A DNA stretch of 10,870 nt from JBBRLA01 sp038231615 (lineage in GTDB: Bacteria > Myxococcota_A > Polyangia > Palsa-1104 > JAEUJZ01): contig JBBRLA010000254.1 of NCBI GenBank assembly GCA_038231615.1, forward strand, positions 1 through 10,870. Reading direction: 5' to 3'. The notes under the pieces were generated by a model. It saw only the letters and a program-made list of their open reading frames with translations, made no database searches and was not told the DNA's origin. The position numbers and the translations under genes were made by a program. Numbering within the stretch: the first letter of the stretch is position 1; each line of letters opens with the position of its first letter. This document shows, piece after piece, positions 5,342 to 10,870 of the stretch.

Positions 5342-8300
5342 TCAGGCAAACGGGCGCTTCACGTAGCCTTCGGAGCCGGCCTGGAAGCCGGCCGCCACCA
5401 ACGCCTGTGCCACCGGGGACTCCCTGGCGGGGACGCCGTCGATCTCGCGGATGATCATCCCGTGGCCGCGGCGCTTGCCCGAGGCGACCTGCTCGGCCAG
5501 GGCCCGTGCCAGCACCAACGCCACGTCGCCCGGGGCGCGCTCCTTCACTTGATCGAAGAAGGTCACCAGATGTCGTTCGCCGCGGCCCATCCAGGCGGCC
5601 AGGGCCCCGTCCACCAGGGCCACGACGGCCCCCGCGGATCGTCCCGGGCGGCGGCCCTCCTGCTTGCCGTCCAGCTTCGGGCGTTCCGGCCAGGGCAGAG
5701 CGGCGCCGTAGGGGTTGGCGGGATCAGTGGCGGCCAATAGGACGGCTGCCGCGGGGGCTTCCTGTTCCGGTTCGCGCAGGGTGCGCAGGCGATCCACCGC
5801 CCCGGGCAAGGCAAACTGGGTGGCGCCCAGGCCGGCGACAAAGTAGCCGCGGCGGACCTGCCCGGCCTCCTCCATGCCCTTGAGCACCGGGTAGATCGCC
5901 GAAAAGCCCCCCTCGATGCCTTCCGCGGCCACTGCCTCGCGGGTGAGCACGCCGTGCCGCGCCAGCATCTGCCGGGCCCGCGCGGTCAGGCGCTCGGTGG
6001 GGCTGGGTCGGTCCTGCACGAAGCTGCGCACCAGTGCCCATCGTCCGGTGGCATCGGGGGGCATGAGGTTTCTGGCCAGGCCGCGGGCGCGCACTGGGCC
6101 GTGATACGAAGCCCGATGTGACGATCGATGGCGCTTGGGGGAACCGGCTTGCAACAGGCGGGCCCGCAGGGGCTGGAGGGTGTCGTTGGTGACCTCGCTC
6201 GACCAGACCAGGTCCCACAGCGCATCCAGCACCTCGGCGGACATGGCCTGGCAGGCGGCTACGAGTTGCGGGTAGAACGAGGCGCCGCGGGTCGAAAGGT
6301 GCTCGCGGATCTGGCGGTGCAGCGGGCCGTCGGGGCGGTCGGCCTCCTTCGCCAGATCGGGCAGGAGCAGGGCCGCGTGTTCCATCAGGTACAGGCTGAC
6401 GCGGCCGTCGTGCTCGCCCAGGGGCTCGTGGCCCACCCAGATGACGTTTCCCGAGGCGCTGAGCTGGTCCATCTGGCCCGGGTCGTAGCGCGAGAGACGC
6501 TCGGGGATGACCTGACTTTCCAGCACCGAGGCCGGGACTTGCGCCCCCTGGATCTGCTCGACCACTTCGAGGATGGCGTCGGCACCGTGGCGCTTCCCGC
6601 CGATGCCCTGCCAGGCCAGGTACAGGCGCCCCAGCGTCGGCTGCTCCACCGGCTCGACCTCGTGGCGCAGGCGGGAGAGGGATTTTTGCCGCAGCGCCCG
6701 CAGCACCTCGGCATCGCAGTATTCATAGCCCGTGCCGCCTGGGCGAAAGGCCCCCTTGACCACCTTGCCGCTGGCCAAAAGGGCGGACAGGGCGGCGGTG
6801 ACCGGGGCGGCGCCGATGCCCAGGCGCGAGGCCACTTCGGCGGCGTGGAACGGGCCGTGGGTGCGGGCGTGGCGGGCGACCAGGTCTCCCAGGGGATCGC
6901 GCACGAACTCCAGGAACGCGGCGGGCAAACCGGCGGGCGGGGGGATGCCGATGGCGTCGCGGTAGCGGCCCGTATCCTCCGCGGCCACGTAGCGCGGCTC
7001 GCCGGCCACCGGGAGGATCACCGCCCGACGTTCCCGGACCAGTTGATCCAGCCAGCCCTGGGCCTCCGCCGCCGGCACGCTGGCGCGGGCCAGGACCTCC
7101 ATCGCGGAAAGGTCCCCCAGGCCCAGGAGCAGGTCGTGCAGCCCGTCCTTGTGGCGGGCCTTGCGTTCGTCCGCCAGGTGCTGGAGCCGCAGCTCCAGCA
7201 CAGCCAAGGCCTCGGCGGAGAGCAGCTCGCGCAGCTCGACCTCGCCGAGCAGCTCCCGGAGCTGCCCGGGGTCCACCATCAGAGCCTGTGCGCGGCGCTC
7301 CTGAAGCGGGGTGTCGCCCTCGTAGATGAAGTTGGCCACGTAGTTGAAAAGCAAGGCCGACGCAAAGGGCGAGGGTCGGTCGCTGTCCACGACCACGGCG
7401 CGGATGTGGCGGCGGCGCACGTCGCGCAGAAGCTGGACCAGGGCGGGCAGGTCGAAGACGTCGCGGAGGCATTCGCGATAGGTTTCGAGCACGATGGGGA
7501 AGGTGTCGAAACGAGAGGCGGCTTTGAGCAGATCGGCGGAGCGGCGGCGCTGCTGCCACAGGGCGGTACGCTGCCCCGGCAGCTTGCGCGGCAGAAGCAG
7601 GGCCCGTACGGCGGCCTCGCGGAAGCGCGAAGCGAAGAGGGCGCTTTTGCCGATCTGTCGCGCCACCAGGTCCTCGACCTCGTCGGGATCGGGCAGCACC
7701 GCGGCCAGGTCGGGGGGGGCGCTGGCCTCGGGGAAGCGGGCGACGATGCCGTCGTCGGTCCACAAGACATCGATGTCCAGGTCGGAACGCTCGCGGACCA
7801 TGGCCTCGATGGCGATGGCCCAGGGACCGTGGACCTGGCTGCCGAAGGGGGAAAGCAGGCACACCCGGAAATCGCCCATTTCGTCGCGGTAGCGCTCGAC
7901 GACCAGGGTGCGGTCGTCGGGGAGTACGTCGGTGGCCGCCTGCTGGTCGGAAAGGTAGCGCAGGAGGTTCTCGGCGGCGCCGGGGGACAGGGCGTGTTTC
8001 TCGGTGAGCAAACGCAGGGCGTCTTCGGCGGGCAGCGCGCGCAGGGTGCGGGACAGAGCGCCGATGGCCCTGCCGAACTCCAGGGGGCGGCCGGCGCGGT
8101 CGCCGTGCCAGAAGGGCATTTTGCCGGGTTCGCCCGGGGCGGGTGAGACCAGCACCCGGTCGTGGGTGATCTCCTCGATGCGCCAGGTGCTGGCCCCGAG
8201 CAAGAAGGTCTCGCCGACGCGGCTCTCGAAGACCATCTCCTCGTCCAGCTCGCCGACGCGGGCCGAGGCGCCGCGCTTGCCGCCTCTTTCCCCACTTGCG

Positions 8301-10069
8301 CCGCCCACCAGGAACACCCCGTAAAGGCCGCGGTCGGGGATGGCGCCGCCGCTTATCACCGCCAGGCGCCGCGCCCCCTCGCGGGTCTTGAGGGTGTTTT
8401 GCAGGCGGTCCCAGGTCAGGCGCGGGCGCAGCCCGGCGAACTCGTCGGACGGGTAGCGCCCGGAGAGCATGTCGAGGACACCGTCGAGGGCGCTCCGGGG
8501 CAACTCGGCGAAAGGAGCGGCTCGGCGCACCGCGTGCCACAGATCGTCCACCTTCCACTCGTCCATCGCCACCATGGCGACGATCTGCTGGGACAGGACG
8601 TCCAGGGCATTGCGCGGGTACCGCTGGGGCTCCACCGCACCCGCCTGCATGCGCTCGGAGAGTGCGGCGCAGGCCAAAAGATCGCCGCGGAACTTGGGCA
8701 GGATGACGCCCTTGCTGGGAACGCCGATGTGGTGCCCGGCGCGGCCGATGCGCTGGATGCCGCTGGCCACGCTGGGGGGGGCCTCTACCTGGATCACCAG
8801 ATCGATGGCGCCCATGTCGATGCCCAGTTCAAGAGATGAGGTCGCCACCAGGGCCGGGAGCACGCCGGCCTTGAGCTGGTCCTCGATCTGCATGCGCTGC
8901 TCCCGGGCGATAGAGCCGTGGTGGGCGCGGACCACCTCGGTGCCGGGTACGGCGCCGGCCAGCTCATTCAGGGCCGCGGCCAGGCGCTCCGCCAGGCGTC
9001 GGCTGTTGACGAAGATCAGGGTTGAACGATGGGCCCGGATCAGCGAGAGGATGAGGGGGTGCATCGCCGGCCAGATGCTGGTGCGGCCCTCCCCCCTGGA
9101 CGCGGGGCCGCTGGGGATTTCATCTAACAACCGCGACGCCTGCGGCGCTTCGCGATCGTCTATCAGCCGCGGCACCTGCGGCGCTTCGCGAATCAGCTGC
9201 CCCAGCTTGGCCATGTCCTCGACGGGGACCTCCACCCGCAGGTCGAGGGTCTTGCCGGCGCGGGCGTCGGCCACGGACACGCGCCTTTGGACGTGGCCGA
9301 TCTCGCCTGGGTCGTCTCCTTGGATGCGGGCGCGGCTGGAACAAAATCCCCCGAGGTAGCGGGCGGCCTCGTCCACCGGCTGCACGGTGGCGGAAAGGCC
9401 GACGCGCTGGAGTCCGGTGGAGATATTGACGATCTCCTCCAGCCGTTCCAGGGAAAGGGCCAGGTGGGCGCCGCGCTTGGTCGGCAAAAGGGCGTGAACC
9501 TCGTCGAGGATCACCGACCGGACCGAGCGCAGGGCGGCGCGGGCCTCGGTGGTCAGAAGCAAGTAAAGGGACTCTGGGGTGGTGATCAGGATGTCGGCGG
9601 GGTGGCGCTGGAAGAGCGCCCGCTCCTTCTGGGAAGTGTCGCCGGTGCGCACGGCCACCTCGGGCAGGTGGAAGGGGTGGCCCATGCGCTCGGCATAGCG
9701 GGCCACGCCCACCAGCGGCGCCCGCAGGTTGCGCTCGACGTCGATGGCCAGCGCCTTCAGCGGTGAGATGTAGAGCACCCGGCAGCGCTGCTCCTTAGGT
9801 GGCACCGGCTCGAAGAGCAGCCGGTCGATGGCCGCCAGGAACGCCGCCAGGGTCTTGCCCGAGCCCGTCGGCGCCAGAATCAGGGTGGTCTCCCCAGCGA
9901 CAAGGAGCGGCCAGGCCAGGGTTTGCGCCCGGGTGGGGGCCGCGAAGGAGCTGGCGAACCAGGCCGAAAGCGGCGCGTGGAAACCCGCCAGGGCCGGGTG
10001 GAGCAAGGGCCTCGCCGGTTCGGGGCCGGCTTGTTCTTTCGCGGCGGTCACGGGTTCATGAGATGACAC
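5342..10069 (-). CDS. lhr: Lhr-type DNA helicase, full length, about 1575 aa
   Basis: ATP-dependent superfamily 2 helicase that translocates 3'-to-5' on single-stranded DNA and unwinds duplexes in DNA repair. With GTG 10069 as residue 1, RecA1 has P-T-R-A-Q, Walker A A-P-T-G-S-G-K-T (66-73), D-E-V-H (189-192) and S-A-T (226-228). RecA2 has T-L-I-F-V-N-S-R-R, the S-L-E-L-G-I-D motif and Q-R-I-G-R-A-G-H (439-446). The winged-helix and beta-barrel parts of the Lhr core and the long C-terminal region follow, ending with the family-typical D-P-A-N-P-Y-G-A-A-L-P-W-P. E. coli and mycobacterial Lhr are about 1500-1540 residues, so this is complete. The C-terminal region of E. coli Lhr is reported to have uracil-DNA glycosylase activity; that is not testable here. 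The frame stays open to 10549, but codons upstream of 10069 look non-coding. GTG 10051 (1569 aa) is an equal alternative, and neither has a clear ribosome binding site. A 12-residue duplication lies in the RecA1-RecA2 linker. Confidence 0.96.
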   Translation of the reverse strand: MSSHEPVTAAKEQAGPEPARPLLHPALAGFHAPLSAWFASSFAAPTRAQTLAWPLLVAGETTLILAPTGSGKTLAAFLAAIDRLLFEPVPPKEQRCRVLYISPLKALAIDVERNLRAPLVGVARYAERMGHPFHLPEVAVRTGDTSQKERALFQRHPADILITTPESLYLLLTTEARAALRSVRSVILDEVHALLPTKRGAHLALSLERLEEIVNISTGLQRVGLSATVQPVDEAARYLGGFCSSRARIQGDDPGEIGHVQRRVSVADARAGKTLDLRVEVPVEDMAKLGQLIREAPQVPRLIDDREAPQASRLLDEIPSGPASRGEGRTSIWPAMHPLILSLIRAHRSTLIFVNSRRLAERLAAALNELAGAVPGTEVVRAHHGSIAREQRMQIEDQLKAGVLPALVATSSLELGIDMGAIDLVIQVEAPPSVASGIQRIGRAGHHIGVPSKGVILPKFRGDLLACAALSERMQAGAVEPQRYPRNALDVLSQQIVAMVAMDEWKVDDLWHAVRRAAPFAELPRSALDGVLDMLSGRYPSDEFAGLRPRLTWDRLQNTLKTREGARRLAVISGGAIPDRGLYGVFLVGGASGERGGKRGASARVGELDEEMVFESRVGETFLLGASTWRIEEITHDRVLVSPAPGEPGKMPFWHGDRAGRPLEFGRAIGALSRTLRALPAEDALRLLTEKHALSPGAAENLLRYLSDQQAATDVLPDDRTLVVERYRDEMGDFRVCLLSPFGSQVHGPWAIAIEAMVRERSDLDIDVLWTDDGIVARFPEASAPPDLAAVLPDPDEVEDLVARQIGKSALFASRFREAAVRALLLPRKLPGQRTALWQQRRRSADLLKAASRFDTFPIVLETYRECLRDVFDLPALVQLLRDVRRRHIRAVVVDSDRPSPFASALLFNYVANFIYEGDTPLQERRAQALMVDPGQLRELLGEVELRELLSAEALAVLELRLQHLADERKARHKDGLHDLLLGLGDLSAMEVLARASVPAAEAQGWLDQLVRERRAVILPVAGEPRYVAAEDTGRYRDAIGIPPPAGLPAAFLEFVRDPLGDLVARHARTHGPFHAAEVASRLGIGAAPVTAALSALLASGKVVKGAFRPGGTGYEYCDAEVLRALRQKSLSRLRHEVEPVEQPTLGRLYLAWQGIGGKRHGADAILEVVEQIQGAQVPASVLESQVIPERLSRYDPGQMDQLSASGNVIWVGHEPLGEHDGRVSLYLMEHAALLLPDLAKEADRPDGPLHRQIREHLSTRGASFYPQLVAACQAMSAEVLDALWDLVWSSEVTNDTLQPLRARLLQAGSPKRHRSSHRASYHGPVRARGLARNLMPPDATGRWALVRSFVQDRPSPTERLTARARQMLARHGVLTREAVAAEGIEGGFSAIYPVLKGMEEAGQVRRGYFVAGLGATQFALPGAVDRLRTLREPEQEAPAAAVLLAATDPANPYGAALPWPERPKLDGKQEGRRPGRSAGAVVALVDGALAAWMGRGERHLVTFFDQVKERAPGDVALVLARALAEQVASGKRRGHGMIIREIDGVPARESPVAQALVAAGFQAGSEGYVKRPFA
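9119..9190 (-). repeat. 36-bp tandem duplication in the lhr inter-domain linker
   Basis: Two in-frame 36-bp units (9155-9190 and 9119-9154 in coding order) match at 30 of 36 bases. They encode R-E-A-P-Q-V-P-R-L-I-D-D and R-E-A-P-Q-A-S-R-L-L-D-E (about residues 294-317). The last 16 bases of each on the plus strand are identical, and each unit contains an imperfect inverted repeat (CGCGA with TCGCG in the 9119-9154 unit). The insert lies between the RecA1 and RecA2 lobes, where Lhr proteins vary. Confidence 0.8.
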
Positions 10070-10097
10070 AGAGTTGATTGGAGTGCAAAGGCCGAGT

Positions 10098-10110
10098 GTC
10101 CGCAGCGGAC
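10098..10110. promoter_or_regulatory. Interrupted palindrome upstream of lhr
   Basis: GTCCGC-A-GCGGAC is a perfect 6+1+6 inverted repeat lying 28 bases before the proposed lhr start and within the divergent intergenic region. Its position suits an operator for lhr-nei. It does not match a LexA box that I know. No convincing lhr promoter is visible around it. Confidence 0.35.
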
Positions 10111-10128
10111 CCAACGGTGGCTGGCATG

Positions 10129-10161
10129 GGCCGATACTTGGCCGGTACTTGGCCGGTACTT
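10129..10161. repeat. Three tandem 11-bp repeats in the divergent intergenic region
   Basis: GGCCGATACTT (10129-10139), then GGCCGGTACTT twice (10140-10150 and 10151-10161), with a trailing GG. The unit length is about one helical turn, so all copies face the same side of the DNA. A partial ACTTGGCC recurs near 10177. This could be a cooperative binding array or a slippage-prone repeat. Confidence 0.75.
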
Positions 10162-10234
10162 GGATCGACCTCAGACCACTTGGCCAGGGAGTCCCGGATG
10201 GGCCTGCTCCGCCGGTCAGGAGACAGGCATGCGG

Positions 10235-10264
10235 TTGCGTGACGAAACCCAACGGAGGCATATT
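10235..10264 (+). promoter_or_regulatory. Possible promoter of the CphA-N-like gene
   Basis: TTGCGT (10235-10240) and CATATT (10259-10264; four of six -10 matches) are separated by 18 bases. A transcript would begin near 10271, about 22 bases before GTG 10293, which supports that start. The AT-rich run here stands out in very GC-rich surroundings. Confidence 0.4.
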
Positions 10265-10292
10265 TTTCCGCCATTTGGTACAGTCTGTGGTA

Positions 10293-10853
10293 GTGTCCCA
10301 GATTGCCTGCGCTCGTGCCCTGGATATCCTCGAGGACGACGCCACACGAATGCACCCGAACCTTTCCGTCCAAAGTATTGCTGCCGAAGGCCCGGATACG
10401 TTGGTCGTGGTGCGGGCCGGGAGCTTCGAGGATCGCTTCTTCCCGCCGCTCCTGGCGGCGCGTGTCTTCCTGGATGTGCGCGGCCTGATCCACCAGGGCT
10501 GCGACAGCCGGCCCGCCGAATGGAACCCGGGGATGGAACACATCGGCATCGGCGATGGCGAGAGCGAAGAATGCCGGCGCTGGGCCTTCGCCCAGGAGAT
10601 TTACAGCAACAACGGCCGCGGCACCGAGTCGGCCCACTTCCTGGAGCACTTGGTCCTCCAGATCGCCACCAACATCCGTGGCGACGATTGCCCCCCCCTC
10701 TACGGCGAGACAAGCTGGGACTTCCGCGAGATACCCGACATCTTCGTCATTCGCTTCCGCCAGGTCGATCCCGACGTGATCCAAGTGGCGCTCCAGCACA
10801 GCTCGGAGATCCTCAAGACCTGTGGCTACCGCCTGGCGCTGCCGCCGTCTTAA
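10293..10853 (+). CDS. Unknown protein with a cyanophycin-synthetase N-domain-like region, 186 aa
   Basis: No firm family assignment. The C-terminal half carries G-T-E-S-A-H-F-L-E-H-L-V-L-Q (110-123), then G-E-T-S-W-D (138-143) and D-I-F-V-I-R-F (149-155). From memory, the N-terminal domain of cyanophycin synthetase (CphA1) has a similar run: G-T-x-x-G-H-x-x-E-H-V-A-L-E, then R-T-R-E-T, then a V-V-F-E-Y strand. The order and spacing agree, so distant homology is plausible. The ATP-grasp and Mur-ligase domains of CphA1 are absent, and the gene ends at a clean TAA. The frame is open from 10074, but the first 70 codons look non-coding. GTG 10293 is chosen because good codon bias begins there and a promoter-like site lies upstream; ATG 10350 (167 aa) is an alternative with GAGGA 13 bases before it. 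It is transcribed divergently from lhr. It has no signal peptide or membrane span, so it is probably cytoplasmic. Confidence 0.7.
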   Translation: MSQIACARALDILEDDATRMHPNLSVQSIAAEGPDTLVVVRAGSFEDRFFPPLLAARVFLDVRGLIHQGCDSRPAEWNPGMEHIGIGDGESEECRRWAFAQEIYSNNGRGTESAHFLEHLVLQIATNIRGDDCPPLYGETSWDFREIPDIFVIRFRQVDPDVIQVALQHSSEILKTCGYRLALPPS

Positions 10854-10870
10854 AGCGGGGCAGCAGCGCC

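Noticed and set aside
6128..8146. 672-codon open frame on the plus strand opposite lhr
   Set aside because: Its translation is a low-complexity mix rich in Gly, Gln, His and Leu, as expected of the antisense of a GC-rich gene. lhr on the other strand is unmistakable.
9129..9191. CRISPR-like array
   Set aside because: There are only two contiguous, in-frame copies inside lhr with no spacers, so it is a coding tandem duplication.
10098..10110. LexA (SOS) box
   Set aside because: The palindrome does not fit the enterobacterial CTG-N10-CAG or the GAAC-N4-GTTC type of site.
10074..10292. N-terminal extension of the CphA-N-like protein to ATG 10074
   Set aside because: It includes the tandem 11-bp repeats and a promoter-like site and has poor codon bias, so it is more likely control DNA.
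10070..10549. N-terminal extension of Lhr by about 160 residues
   Set aside because: The frame is open, but the translation is rich in Ser, Arg and Pro with no domain and lies opposite the CphA-N-like gene. Known Lhr proteins begin just before the RecA1 domain.
10056..10799. 247-codon minus-strand open frame opposite the CphA-N-like gene
   Set aside because: The translation has some orderly stretches, but the plus frame has the conserved motif order and a natural end. The minus frame runs on through the lhr control region.

Overview
The window is strongly GC-rich, with dense coding, GTG starts, short gene gaps and Sec-type or lipoprotein signals. These features suggest a high-GC Gram-negative bacterium (proteobacterial or myxococcotal). 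No rRNA or other clear taxonomic marker is present, so the assignment is only a guess. I see no insertion sequence, CRISPR array, tRNA or phage gene.

Layout. (1) 1-3322: a rightward block with a small predicted lipoprotein, an OmpR-family response regulator and its histidine kinase (GTGA overlap), and a secreted YceI-family lipocalin-like protein, closed by an intrinsic terminator. (2) 3323-3753: about 430 bases without a convincing gene. It holds short coding-like fragments, inverted repeats, and a promoter-like site overlapped by a perfect 15-bp palindrome. (3) 3754-4485: an unrecognised three-span membrane protein with a 42-bp (14-residue) internal tandem repeat. (4) 10069-4488, leftward: lhr, a giant Lhr-type superfamily 2 DNA helicase, followed 14 bases later by a Nei/Fpg-type DNA glycosylase. 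The two form a DNA-repair operon of a type also seen in mycobacteria. (5) 10070-10292: a divergent control region with an interrupted palindrome and three tandem 11-bp repeats. (6) 10293-10853, rightward: a stand-alone protein of unknown function. Its second half resembles the N-terminal domain of cyanophycin synthetases, by motif only.

How the genes work together. The first block looks like an envelope-sensing unit: a surface or periplasmic lipoprotein, a two-component system whose short periplasmic loop is very acidic, and a periplasmic YceI protein as a possible output. The second block is DNA repair: Lhr translocates on single-stranded DNA and unwinds duplexes, while Nei excises oxidised bases. 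The two unknown genes (3754-4485 and 10293-10853) flank the repair operon, and each is preceded by an operator-like palindrome. They are the least understood parts of the window. Nothing here amounts to a clearly new multi-gene system. The best candidates for novelty are the stand-alone CphA-N-like protein, the repeat-bearing membrane protein, and the control sites.
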